A stretch of 64,000 nt of DNA from Cutibacterium sp. (GTDB lineage Bacteria > Actinomycetota > Actinomycetes > Propionibacteriales > Propionibacteriaceae). The position numbers and the translations under genes are program-made. Each line of letters opens with the position of its first letter. Position 1 is the stretch's first letter. Below the pieces are notes generated by a model, which saw only the letters and a list, made by a program, of their open reading frames with translations, was not told the DNA's origin and did not search any database. The stretch lies in NCBI RefSeq assembly GCF_030525615.1, contig NZ_JAUNEJ010000001.1, positions 310,001 to 374,000 on the forward strand, in the 5' to 3' direction. Shown here piece by piece: positions 8,732 to 17,090 of this stretch.

Positions 8732-9631
8732 ATGGCTGCGCCTGGCAATACAGTGGCTACCGTGATCGACCGATATTCTCACGATGTTCTCGCAGGCGGC
8801 TGGCGCACTTCTCACATGAAGAAGAGCGTCGACATGCCATTGGAACTTGACATGGTTGTCGAGGACCCGTCGAGCGGGTACGTCGGTGCGGTCGTCGCGT
8901 GGCAGAACGGCCTGGTCGTGCTCGAGGACCGCAAGGGCAGGCGTAAATCGTTCCCTATCGGTCCGGGTTTTTGGGTCGATGGTAAGCCCGTTAACCTGTG
9001 TATTCCGCCTCGGCAAGGCACTGCAAGGATCAAGCACACGGCGTCAGGATCCATTGCAGGCGCAGCTGAGCCTGCCCGAGTTGCTCTGCCCAGTCGGATC
9101 TACGTCGAGGGCCGTCACGACGCTGAGCTCGTTGAGAAGATTTGGGGAGACGATCTGCGTCACGTCGGGGTTGTCGTGGAGTACATGGGTGGCATGGACG
9201 ATCTGGTCGGAATCGTCGCTGAGTTCAAGCCGGGTCCCGGGCACCGACTGGGAGTTCTCGTCGACCACCTCGTCGCCGGGACCAAGGAATCCCGCGTGGC
9301 AGCCGAGGTGAGACGCGGTGGATATGGCGAGTACGTGATGATTACCGGGCATCGGTTCATTGACATCTGGCAGGCCATCAAACCCGAGCGGATCGGTCGC
9401 AAGGAGTGGCCGGAGGTCCCGATGGACGAGGATTTCAAGCTCGGCACCCTGAAACGTTTAGGTCTTCCTCATGCCACCCAGGCAGACGTTGGCAAGGCGT
9501 GGCAGGCCATGTTGAAAAGGGTGCGTGACTGGCACGATCTGGACCCACGGTTCAACACTGAGATGGAGAAACTCATCGATTTCGTCACGTGCGACCATGT
9601 CGACGAGTTCGACGATGAGGAGATGGCATGA
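8732..9631 (+). CDS. DUF3097 family protein
   Basis: I recognise this as the actinobacterial DUF3097 family by the opening DRYSHDVLAGGWR and by the central block RIYVEGRHDAELVEKIWGDD, followed by GMDDLVGIVAEFKP and GVLVDHLVAGTKE. The central block resembles a Toprim-like acidic motif (EG...D), hinting at nucleic-acid work, but no function is established. The start is uncertain. ATG 8732 gives 299 residues and matches the usual family beginning. ATG 8669 or GTG 8666 overlaps the hemW stop and would add 21-22 residues. The stop overlaps the next gene as ATGA. C-terminal residues are strongly acidic (HVDEFDDEEMA). Confidence 0.8.
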   Translation: MAAPGNTVATVIDRYSHDVLAGGWRTSHMKKSVDMPLELDMVVEDPSSGYVGAVVAWQNGLVVLEDRKGRRKSFPIGPGFWVDGKPVNLCIPPRQGTARIKHTASGSIAGAAEPARVALPSRIYVEGRHDAELVEKIWGDDLRHVGVVVEYMGGMDDLVGIVAEFKPGPGHRLGVLVDHLVAGTKESRVAAEVRRGGYGEYVMITGHRFIDIWQAIKPERIGRKEWPEVPMDEDFKLGTLKRLGLPHATQADVGKAWQAMLKRVRDWHDLDPRFNTEMEKLIDFVTCDHVDEFDDEEMA

Positions 9632-10389
9632 GTATCGATGTCGACACGGTGTCGGACATTATTCGAGACGTCAGCGCCAGGGTCATCGATCCGGGGTTCC
9701 GGACTCTGGAGGGTTATCAGATTCACCAGAAGAAGCCTGGCGATTTCGTCACCGATGCTGACCGTCAAGCCGAGAAGGAGCTTGCTGCGGCCTTGACCGC
9801 AAAGGCTGGTGGTGTCGTTGTGGGGGAGGAGGCAGCCTTCGCTGACCCCTCCATTCTCGGGGCCGTTCCAGACGCCGACCTGGCGTGGGTCATCGATCCC
9901 ATTGACGGCACGAAGAACTATGTCCATGGTTCGCTAGACCATGGTGTCATGCTAGCCCAGCTTCAGCGTGGCGAAACGGTGAGGTCGTGGATCTGGCAGC
10001 CGCAGTATGGCCATATGTGGTGTGCCGAGCGTGGTGCCGGAGTCACCTGCGACGGTGGCACAGTGACGCGGGGCGGGTCGCACACCCCGGTTCGCGCTGC
10101 GACGACCCACGAGGTATACAAGATTTCCTCGCCACGGGTGGAGTGGCGGGCGTCGAAGTGGTGCTGTGCGGTGGACTACCCGCTGATCTGTCTGGGGGAG
10201 AACGACGTCACCGTCTATCAGCACTCCTACCCGTGGGATCACTTGCCAGGCACCCTTATGGTTCGCGAACTCGGGGGCGTGGTGCGAACCGTCGATGGTG
10301 CCGAGTACGGACCTTCCGAAATGTCGGGCAAGCTCGTGGTCGCCGCTGATGAGGACGCCTACCAAGTCGTCGCTGAGCTGTTGCGCTGA
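9628..10389 (+). CDS. Inositol-monophosphatase-family phosphatase
   Basis: This 253-residue protein has the Li+-sensitive, Mg2+-dependent phosphatase signatures: DFVTDAD (39-45), GEE at 66-68, WVIDPIDGTKNYVHG at 87-101 with the metal-binding aspartates, and the C-terminal WDHLPGTLMVRELGG. Family members hydrolyse inositol phosphate, histidinol phosphate or 3'-phosphoadenosine compounds. The sequence alone does not decide, although actinobacterial HisN (histidinol-phosphatase) is one likely identity. The start codon overlaps the DUF3097 stop (ATGA), so the two genes are probably coexpressed with hemW. It converges on a metallo-hydrolase gene 22 bases away. Confidence 0.85.
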   Translation: MSIDVDTVSDIIRDVSARVIDPGFRTLEGYQIHQKKPGDFVTDADRQAEKELAAALTAKAGGVVVGEEAAFADPSILGAVPDADLAWVIDPIDGTKNYVHGSLDHGVMLAQLQRGETVRSWIWQPQYGHMWCAERGAGVTCDGGTVTRGGSHTPVRAATTHEVYKISSPRVEWRASKWCCAVDYPLICLGENDVTVYQHSYPWDHLPGTLMVRELGGVVRTVDGAEYGPSEMSGKLVVAADEDAYQVVAELLR

Positions 10390-10411
10390 CCCGTTACCAC
10401 CCGGACCTCAA

Positions 10412-11095
10412 TCAGGCCAGGTGGGGAGGGACATGCCTGCTCACCGGGGTCAGCGGGATATCGGAGGGAATCCTCTCGGCAAGTTCGGCCCGCTGTTTCA
10501 TCACGGCAGTGGCGTCGATGGGCTGCCCATGGCCAGGCACATAGATACCTGCCCCATCAGTGCCGGTGATGACCGAGTCGATGGCTCGCGGCCAGCCCCG
10601 GACATCGGTCGTTTCATCGGACTGTGGTTGCCCGGCAGTCTCCACGAGATCCCCGACGAACGTCACCTTCTCGTCGCGGACGATGACGACAAGATCGCCG
10701 TCGGTATGGGCGGGGCCTGGATGGATGACCTCGGCACCGAGACCACCCAAATCGACATACGCCATCAGCGAGATGGGGTGATCGACGTGGAGATGGGGGC
10801 AGTGGGCTAGGGCGGCCTCGTGCATCCAGGCTTCGACTCCTTGAAGACTTGAAAGCCCGCCGCTGTGGTCATAGTGGTGGTGGGTGACGACGACACGATC
10901 GACTGGACGCCCTAACATACCTGCTGCTGATGATGCCAAGGCTCGTCCTTGCTCAGGAGTCGATCCGGTGTCGATGAGGAGGACGTGAGTGTCGCCTGCG
11001 ATCAGTCCACAGGTAACGGTTTCTGGTTCGACTGTCGTTACCCATACCCGGGGAGTGAGAGCGGACCACTGGGGAGTTTTGGGATTCGTCGACAT
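10412..11095 (-). CDS. MBL-fold metallo-hydrolase
   Basis: The protein (about 227 residues) shows the metallo-beta-lactamase zinc motif THHHYDHSGG (71-80), an earlier LLIDTGST, later PGPAHTDGDLVV and the C-terminal PGHGQP. This is the general binuclear metal hydrolase fold. The substrate is not identifiable; glyoxalase II, lactonase or quinol-related hydrolases are all possible. A slightly longer GTG start at 11101 is also open. It is transcribed divergently from hrcA, and the CIRCE operator between them could influence both. Confidence 0.85.
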   Translation of the reverse strand: MSTNPKTPQWSALTPRVWVTTVEPETVTCGLIAGDTHVLLIDTGSTPEQGRALASSAAGMLGRPVDRVVVTHHHYDHSGGLSSLQGVEAWMHEAALAHCPHLHVDHPISLMAYVDLGGLGAEVIHPGPAHTDGDLVVIVRDEKVTFVGDLVETAGQPQSDETTDVRGWPRAIDSVITGTDGAGIYVPGHGQPIDATAVMKQRAELAERIPSDIPLTPVSRHVPPHLA

Positions 11096-11172
11096 GGCCA
11101 CCAGTGTGGCACGTCGAGGTGAACCAGCTGCCAGCGAGAGAAGCAGAAGTGCTCCAGGTGAACGCGATAAGG

Positions 11173-11197
11173 TGGCACTCGGTGCCCGAGAGTGCCA
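11173..11197. promoter_or_regulatory. CIRCE operator (HrcA binding site)
   Basis: TGGCACTC, nine bases (GGTGCCCGA), then GAGTGCCA form a perfect inverted repeat with the exact 9-base spacing of CIRCE (consensus TTAGCACTC-N9-GAGTGCTAA). It lies 41 bases upstream of hrcA. By family knowledge HrcA with GroEL binds CIRCE and represses heat-shock genes, so hrcA-dnaJ(-rsmE) is probably autoregulated. Confidence 0.9.
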
Positions 11198-11238
11198 AAG
11201 TGGGACTCGTACCCGATGGGATCGCGTGAGGAGGGATT

Positions 11239-12258
11239 GTGCTCGACGATCGCAAGCTCGACGTGCTCAAGGCCATCGTCACCGATTATGTTTCCAGCAA
11301 GGAACCGGTGGGTTCCAAGGCATTGGTCGAACGTCACGGACTCCAAGTGTCGCCGGCCACCGTTCGCAACGACATGGCTGTGCTGGAGGAGGAGGGGTAC
11401 ATCACCCACCCTCATACCAGCGCTGGTCGTATCCCAACCGACAAGGGGTACCGCCTCTTTGTTGATCGGATAGCGACCCTCAAGCCGCTGTCTGGTCCGG
11501 AGCGTCGAGCTATTCAGGCCTTCATGACCGGAGCCGTCGACCTCGATGACATCGTGCGACGCACCGTGCGGCTACTTGCCCAGATCACTCATCAGGTCGC
11601 GATTATGCAGTACCCGGTGGCGACGACGGCCACCATCCGTCACCTCGAGTTGGTGAGCCTGTCGACCGACCGTATCCTCATCGTTCTCATCATGTCGTCG
11701 GGGTCGGTGGAGCAACGGATCGTCGAGCTTCCCGGTCACGATGAGCAGAATCTCGCTGCCCTTCGCACCAGGCTTAACCGGGTTCTGGTCGGTTTGACGG
11801 TGGCGGAGGCCGCAGAGGCTCTCAACCGGCTTCTCGACGAGCTTGGACCGGTCGAGGGGTCGCGCGCAACGTCAGTCGTCGCGACCGTGCTGGAGATCCT
11901 CGCCGTCGATCCTTCTGCGCGTGTGGTGGTCGCAGGAGTTCCCAATCTCACGGCATTCGGGGCACAGTGGGAGACGACGGTGCGTCCGGTTCTGGAGGCT
12001 CTCGAGGAGCAGGTCGTCCTCATGCGGCTACTCGGCGAGGCCACCGCCGGAGAAGCCGGTGAGGTCACGGTGCGTATTGGTGCCGAGAACACTGACGTGC
12101 CTTTCCAATCCACGTCACTGGTGGCGAGCACATACGGTCCTGACGATGGTCCGTCGAGCCTCGGCGTGGTCGGACCCACCCGAATGGACTACCCCTCGAC
12201 CATGGCAGCTGTGCGAGCCGTGGCCCGTTATGTCGGCCGGTTCCTGGCAGAAGGATGA
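11239..12258 (+). CDS. hrcA: Heat-inducible transcription repressor HrcA
   Basis: HrcA represses chaperone genes by binding CIRCE. The N-terminal winged helix is clear: LDDRKLDVLKAIVTDYVSSKEPVGSKAL, then VSPATVRNDMAVLEEEGYITHPHTSAGRIPTDKGYR, the family signature. The rest is the GAF-like and dimerisation part. Length 339 is normal. GTG 11239 is preceded by GAGGAGGG. Three bases separate it from dnaJ, and the CIRCE site sits upstream. The minus-strand MBL gene diverges from it. Confidence 0.96.
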   Translation: MLDDRKLDVLKAIVTDYVSSKEPVGSKALVERHGLQVSPATVRNDMAVLEEEGYITHPHTSAGRIPTDKGYRLFVDRIATLKPLSGPERRAIQAFMTGAVDLDDIVRRTVRLLAQITHQVAIMQYPVATTATIRHLELVSLSTDRILIVLIMSSGSVEQRIVELPGHDEQNLAALRTRLNRVLVGLTVAEAAEALNRLLDELGPVEGSRATSVVATVLEILAVDPSARVVVAGVPNLTAFGAQWETTVRPVLEALEEQVVLMRLLGEATAGEAGEVTVRIGAENTDVPFQSTSLVASTYGPDDGPSSLGVVGPTRMDYPSTMAAVRAVARYVGRFLAEG

Positions 12259-12261
12259 TCC

Positions 12262-13437
12262 TTGAGCAACGATTACTACGAGATTCTTGGCGTTTCCCGT
12301 GACGCGAGCGCTGACGAGATCAAAAAGGCCTATCGTCGCAAGGCCATGAAGCTCCACCCCGATGTCGCTGGACCGGGATCCGAGGAGGAGTTTAAGAAGG
12401 TCCAGGAGGCGTACGAGGTCCTCCAGGATCCCCAGAAGCGCGCTGTCTTCGACCGTGGCGGCGACCCGAATGCTCGCATGGGCGGGTTTGGTGAGGGTGG
12501 ATTTAGCAGCGCTGGATTCGATTTCACCAATCTCGTTGACGCCATGTTCGGTGGCGGAACGCCGTTCGGCAGTGGCGGGCGCGGACCTCGCTCGCGGACC
12601 CGACGCGGTCAGGACGCCTTGGTCCGGATGCGGCTGAGCTTGGCTGAAGCGGTGTTCGGTGTCACCAAGCCACTGAACGTCGACACCGCTGTGGTGTGCC
12701 CCAAATGTCAAGGAAAGGGAGCTCAATCCGGCTCTGAGCCGGTGACCTGTAGCACCTGCCAAGGTCGCGGTGAGGTCATAACGGTGCAGCGGTCCTTCCT
12801 GGGTGACATTCGCACCAGCCAGCCTTGCCCGACGTGTCGGGGCTATGGCACGGTCATTCCGAATCCGTGCCAGGAGTGCTCCGGTGAGGGACGAGTACGC
12901 ACCACCCGCACGATTAATGTCAAGATTCCTGCTGGTGTTGCCGACGGTAACCGGATCCACTTAGATTCTCAGGGAGAAGTGGGGCCCGGCGGCGGCCCAG
13001 CCGGCGACCTGTACATCGAGATGACGGTCAGCCCGCATGAGGTCTTTACCCGAGAGGGAGACGACCTCGAGATGGTCGTCACGATCCCGATGACGGCGGC
13101 CGCACTGGGGACTACAGTTCCGGTTCGCACCCTCGAGGCTGATCGCGAGGATTTCGAGGAGTCCGAGAAGTCAGTGACTGTTGAAGTGCCGGCTGGGACC
13201 CAGTCGGGAACCCGAATTGTCGTGCCTGAGCGTGGTGTGCCGCGACTTCGTCGGGGGGGACGAGGCGACCTTGGTGTTACCTTCATCGTCCAGACACCGA
13301 ACAAGCTGGACTCCCGCCAGAAGGATTTGTTGCGTCAGTTGGCCGAGGCCCGAGGTGAGACTGAGGTGTCAGCTTGCGTGGAGAAGCCCGGGGGACGGGG
13401 CATGTTCTCCCGCATCAAAGAAGCCTTTGGCGGATGA
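12262..13437 (+). CDS. dnaJ: Chaperone protein DnaJ
   Basis: DnaJ stimulates DnaK ATPase and holds unfolded proteins. The 391-residue protein is a full type I J-protein: J domain with HPD at 32-34, a Gly-Phe region at about 74-107, four CXXCXGXG zinc repeats at about 146-210, and C-terminal substrate-binding domains. The start is a TTG at 12262, three bases after hrcA and preceded by AAGGATG. No closer ATG fits the conserved NDYYEILGV start. Location behind hrcA (rather than dnaK-grpE) suggests this is the DnaJ2-type copy of actinobacteria, with CIRCE control. Confidence 0.95.
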   Translation: MSNDYYEILGVSRDASADEIKKAYRRKAMKLHPDVAGPGSEEEFKKVQEAYEVLQDPQKRAVFDRGGDPNARMGGFGEGGFSSAGFDFTNLVDAMFGGGTPFGSGGRGPRSRTRRGQDALVRMRLSLAEAVFGVTKPLNVDTAVVCPKCQGKGAQSGSEPVTCSTCQGRGEVITVQRSFLGDIRTSQPCPTCRGYGTVIPNPCQECSGEGRVRTTRTINVKIPAGVADGNRIHLDSQGEVGPGGGPAGDLYIEMTVSPHEVFTREGDDLEMVVTIPMTAAALGTTVPVRTLEADREDFEESEKSVTVEVPAGTQSGTRIVVPERGVPRLRRGGRGDLGVTFIVQTPNKLDSRQKDLLRQLAEARGETEVSACVEKPGGRGMFSRIKEAFGG

Positions 13438-14168
13438 GCGACGCCTGCTTCCTCGGGGACGTCGCCGGAGCTAGGCCCGGAACAGTAGTCCATATCACCG
13501 GTGCAGAAGGACATCATGCCGGTTCGGTGCGCCGTATCCGGGTGGGAGAGTCCGTTCTTGTCACCGATGGCGAAGGTCATGCAGTTCGTGGACCTGCTGT
13601 TGAGGTGACGAAGGGGTCTGTAAGCGTTGAGGTCACTGAGGTGCTCTCGGCTCCGGACACCGCCCATCGGTGGGTCGCCGTCCAGGCGTTACCGAAGTCA
13701 GACCGTGCTGAGCTCGCGGTGGCGACCCTCACTGAGATGGGCGTTCACGAGATCCTGGCATGGCAGGCTAGCCGCTGTATCGTGCGCTGGAAAGGTGACA
13801 AGCAAACCAAGGGTGTGGCCAAGTGGCAGGCAGCAGCCCGTGAGGCCACCAAGCAGTCGCGGCGATTCCTCGTTCCCAAGGTCGAACTGGTTCAGACTAA
13901 GGACGTTGTTGAGAGGATTCGTGCCGCCGACGCTGCCTATGTACTCCACGAATCTGCCACCGAGCCTCTGGTGCGCCAAGATCTGCCGGAGTCTGGTGAA
14001 GTGATCTTCGTCGTCGGACCTGAAGGTGGAATCACCGACCAAGAAGTTGAGTTTTTCGTCTCAGCCGGAGCCCGACCAGTGACCGTCTCCGACGGGGTAT
14101 TGAGAACCTCAACAGCCGGTGTAGTCGGGCTGGCCCAGTTGCGGGCCATGGCCGATAGCGCTGAGTGA
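13434..14168 (+). CDS. rsmE: 16S rRNA (uracil-1498-N3)-methyltransferase
   Basis: RsmE methylates U1498 of 16S rRNA with SAM. The 244-residue protein shows the SPOUT-family RsmE features: an N-terminal PUA-like part with [43 protein letters not shown] and the C-terminal knot sequence [14 protein letters not shown]...[12 protein letters not shown]. The start ATG 13434 overlaps the dnaJ stop as ATGA. dnaJ-rsmE adjacency is very common in Gram-positive bacteria. A strong hairpin follows 30 bases after the stop. Confidence 0.94.
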   Translation: MSDACFLGDVAGARPGTVVHITGAEGHHAGSVRRIRVGESVLVTDGEGHAVRGPAVEVTKGSVSVEVTEVLSAPDTAHRWVAVQALPKSDRAELAVATLTEMGVHEILAWQASRCIVRWKGDKQTKGVAKWQAAAREATKQSRRFLVPKVELVQTKDVVERIRAADAAYVLHESATEPLVRQDLPESGEVIFVVGPEGGITDQEVEFFVSAGARPVTVSDGVLRTSTAGVVGLAQLRAMADSAE

Positions 14169-14197
14169 TTTCTTGCACTGTCTCATGCTGGACGATT

Positions 14198-14232
14198 GAT
14201 GGGGCCGGACGGATAATCCGTCCGGCCCCATC
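14198..14232. terminator. Strong hairpin terminator, probably bidirectional
   Basis: A perfect 16-bp stem (GATGGGGCCGGACGGA and its complement) closes a three-base TAA loop. No T-run follows on either strand, as is common for actinobacterial terminators. It lies between convergent rsmE and the DoxX-like gene and could serve both. Confidence 0.85.
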
Positions 14233-14278
14233 GTTGGCGCAGAGTATGGGCTGCCGTGACTCGACGGCAGCTGGGGAA

Positions 14279-14698
14279 TCACTTCTTCTTGGTGCTCTTG
14301 GTGGCACCTCCCAAGGCGACGACAAGTAGACCGCCGATGAGGCTGAGGTTCTTGAAGAACTGAATTTGCTCGCCGTTTTTCTCATCGCCATCCTTCTCCC
14401 AGAAAGGATGTCCTGCAAGCGTTACGGGGACGAGTTGAGCCGCCAAGATGGTGGCAGCCAGGCGCGGCTTAATGCCGAGGGCCAGCAAGGATCCAGCGGT
14501 CAGCATGGTGCCGCCGTTGACCTTCACCAGAAGGCTGGGATCAACGTCGGGAAGCTGCGAGCGAACCGACTCGGGGAGCTTTTCGAAGAGTCCGTCGACA
14601 GCACCGGAAAGCTGATTGGCGTTCTTAATTTCGCCGAGACCTCCGGTGATGAAGATGGCCGACAGAGCAGAACGGGCGGTGAACTTGGCAAGGGACAT
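14279..14698 (-). CDS. DoxX-family membrane protein
   Basis: The protein (139 residues from ATG 14698, ribosome site AGGAGG) is a small membrane protein with about four hydrophobic segments: ALSAIFITGGLGEI, TMLTAGSLLALG, RLAATILAAQLVPVTLAGHPFW and LSLIGGLLVVALGG. Together with GHPFWE and the FFKNLSLIGGLL ending, this matches the DoxX/MauE-like family, which in mycobacteria joins a membrane-associated oxidoreductase complex. The C-terminal tail is lysine-rich (KSTKKK). The open frame extends upstream to 14941 without a start signal there. No functional partner is adjacent. Confidence 0.8.
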   Translation of the reverse strand: MSLAKFTARSALSAIFITGGLGEIKNANQLSGAVDGLFEKLPESVRSQLPDVDPSLLVKVNGGTMLTAGSLLALGIKPRLAATILAAQLVPVTLAGHPFWEKDGDEKNGEQIQFFKNLSLIGGLLVVALGGATKSTKKK

Positions 14699-14856
14699 GA
14701 ATCCTCCTGGTGTTGTACTACCTCCATCGTGCCGCATCAAGGCTCGCTTGTCCGGCCCCGTTCGCGTTGAGGCGACGAATCTATTTCTTTTTTCATGAGG
14801 ACAGGCCAAGGTTGGTGATTGATGCACATGGGTGCTTGGGGTAGTAGGCCGGAATG

Positions 14857-17007
14857 TCAGTGGGTTAACGCGAGAGCCAGCGGCAGGACGGGTCCCGACC
14901 CAGCTCGCCGCAGTAACCGGGCAGCGACAGTAATTGTCCACCGGCTGGAAATGACGTCGTCGACAAGGAGAACAGGTGCACCACCGAGGTGGGACAGCCT
15001 CGACATGAGCTGCGGCCCAATACTAAAACGGGCATACACGTCGCGCAGTCGGTAAGCCGAATTTGTTGACGAATCCAGACGCTGCGCGTTTTCTACAAGA
15101 TCGAGCCAGCCAAGATCCTGGAGTTGCCCCACGCGGGCGAGTCCCGAGGCGAGGGAGTCTATGAGGTGGGGCCGGGTGACAGACGGTATCCGGACCACAG
15201 CAGACGGACGATGAGCCCAGTTCCATTCAGCCAGCATCCGGACGCAGGCCTTGGCCAGTGCCGGAGTGATATCGGCGTCAATAGGGGTGCCGGTGTCGTC
15301 GTTTCGAAGCAGGTTACGCACCGGGCCGCCCCAACCCACGTCGGACAGCCTGGCGATGACGCGGCCCTCTTCGGCGGTCTCGTCGGCGTCGATACGACCC
15401 TTGAGGTCGACACCCAAGGTGCCCATACCCGACGGCCACGTCGTACGCGGTTCGACGACAACACCGACTCGATCGAGGATGGTCTTCGCCAAGGATGATG
15501 CCGACGGATCAATATCTGTCGGGTACCACGAACCTGCGCAGATATCGCAGCGACCACAGGGAGCCGCAGACGGGTCGTCAAGCTCTCCAGTAAGAAAGGC
15601 CATTCGGCAGGTGTCGAGCCGTTCGTAGCTGAGCATTGCTCGCTGTTCATCGCGTCGCGCCTGGGACACTCGCTCATATCGCCTAGTGTCATGAACCCAC
15701 GGTTTTCCAGTGGCCTGCCACCCGCCGCGAACCTTCTCGACCGCCCCCTCGACCGCCATCACCTTGAGCAACAGATCAAGCTGGCTGCGCTTGATTCCGA
15801 CGTGGGCCTCCAGCGCAGGCACTGACAACACCTCACTATTGGACAGTGCTTTGAGAACAGCCTCGGCGTGTTCTCGGGTTGGCATGGTCGCCGTTGCAAA
15901 GTAGGTCCAAATGTCCTGATCTTCTGGGCCAGGAAGCAGCAGTACGTCAGCGTTCTTAGTGGCCCGACCAGCTCTACCCACTTGCTGGTAGTAGGCGATA
16001 GGGGAACTTGGCGCTCCCAGATGAACTACGAATCCCAGATCGGGTTTGTCGAAGCCCATGCCTAGGGCACTCGTAGCGACGAGAGCTTTTACCTGGTTGT
16101 TGCGTAGCGCCTCCTCAAGATCAGTCCTTTCCTCGGGGTCCGTGCGTCCGGTGTAGGCCCGCACGTGGTAACCGGCCTCGGCCAGTGACGTCGCGGTTTC
16201 CTCCGCCGTGGAGACCGTCAGACAGTAGATGATTCCTGATCCCGGCAACTCACCCAGGTGCTGAACGAGCCAGGCCAGGCGGTCTGTCGGTTTGGGGAGG
16301 TTGAGGACTCCCAGGCGCAGGGAGGATCGGGCCAGGGGGCCACGCAGTACGAATACCTCATCGCGGTTATCGAACGGCGCGATCTGTTCGGAAATGTCTT
16401 GGACGACTCGCGAGTTGGCGGTGGCTGTCGTCGCCAGCACCGGGACCTCGTTGGGCAGTGCGGAGACAAGATTGCGAATACGTCTGTAATCGGGGCGGAA
16501 ATCGTGGCCCCAATCTGAGATGCAGTGGGCTTCGTCAATGACGAGCATGCCCATTCGCCTCACCAAATCGGGCAGCTGCTCGTTGGCGAACTTCTGATTG
16601 ACGAGTCTTTCGGGAGATACTAACAGGACGTCGATGTCGTCAGCGTCGAGGCGATGAGCGATGTGGTCCCACTCGGTGGCATTGGCTGAGGAGATCGTGG
16701 CTGCCCGCACCCCGGCGCGTTTCGCGGCAGCTACTTGGTCACGCATAAGGGCGATGAGAGGGGAGACGATGAGGGTGAGACCGAATCCGGCAGCTCGTTG
16801 CAACAGGGCCGCGACGAAGTAGACCGCCGACTTTCCCCATCCGGTTCGTTGCACCACAAGAGCACGACGGTGATGGGCTACCAGAGCCTCAATTGCCTCC
16901 CACTGGCCAGGGTGGAAGTCGACATCATCACGACCGACGAGGTGACGCAAGACGGCCAATCCGCGGCTTCGCAGGTCGTTGGGGGTTGTTTCAGAAGTTG
17001 TCGTCAT
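14857..17007 (-). CDS. recQ: RecQ-family ATP-dependent DNA helicase with phosphoribosyltransferase-like tail
   Basis: This 716-residue superfamily-2 helicase has motif I TGWGKS (55-60), LIVSPLIALMRDQ, the DEAH box in VIDEAHCISDWGHDFRPDYRR (156-176), ATTATA, and motif VI QQVGRAGR. A zinc cysteine set CGRCDICAG follows near 488, as in RecQ. The last part ends in VLLVDDVISSRWT (679-691), which copies the PRPP-binding signature of type I phosphoribosyltransferases, except that the usual Gly is Arg. RecQ enzymes unwind 3'-5' and act in recombination repair. The tail may be a regulatory or interaction domain. The ribosome site AGGAGGGGCC precedes ATG 17007. Confidence 0.88.
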   Translation of the reverse strand: MTTTSETTPNDLRSRGLAVLRHLVGRDDVDFHPGQWEAIEALVAHHRRALVVQRTGWGKSAVYFVAALLQRAAGFGLTLIVSPLIALMRDQVAAAKRAGVRAATISSANATEWDHIAHRLDADDIDVLLVSPERLVNQKFANEQLPDLVRRMGMLVIDEAHCISDWGHDFRPDYRRIRNLVSALPNEVPVLATTATANSRVVQDISEQIAPFDNRDEVFVLRGPLARSSLRLGVLNLPKPTDRLAWLVQHLGELPGSGIIYCLTVSTAEETATSLAEAGYHVRAYTGRTDPEERTDLEEALRNNQVKALVATSALGMGFDKPDLGFVVHLGAPSSPIAYYQQVGRAGRATKNADVLLLPGPEDQDIWTYFATATMPTREHAEAVLKALSNSEVLSVPALEAHVGIKRSQLDLLLKVMAVEGAVEKVRGGWQATGKPWVHDTRRYERVSQARRDEQRAMLSYERLDTCRMAFLTGELDDPSAAPCGRCDICAGSWYPTDIDPSASSLAKTILDRVGVVVEPRTTWPSGMGTLGVDLKGRIDADETAEEGRVIARLSDVGWGGPVRNLLRNDDTGTPIDADITPALAKACVRMLAEWNWAHRPSAVVRIPSVTRPHLIDSLASGLARVGQLQDLGWLDLVENAQRLDSSTNSAYRLRDVYARFSIGPQLMSRLSHLGGAPVLLVDDVISSRWTITVAARLLRRAGSGPVLPLALALTH

Positions 17008-17090
17008 GGCCCCTCCTTTCGCCCCTCATCGTGCCCGGGGTCAAGGACGGTTTCGCGTCGAGACCCCGGAACGCCAAGAGAACAACGAAG

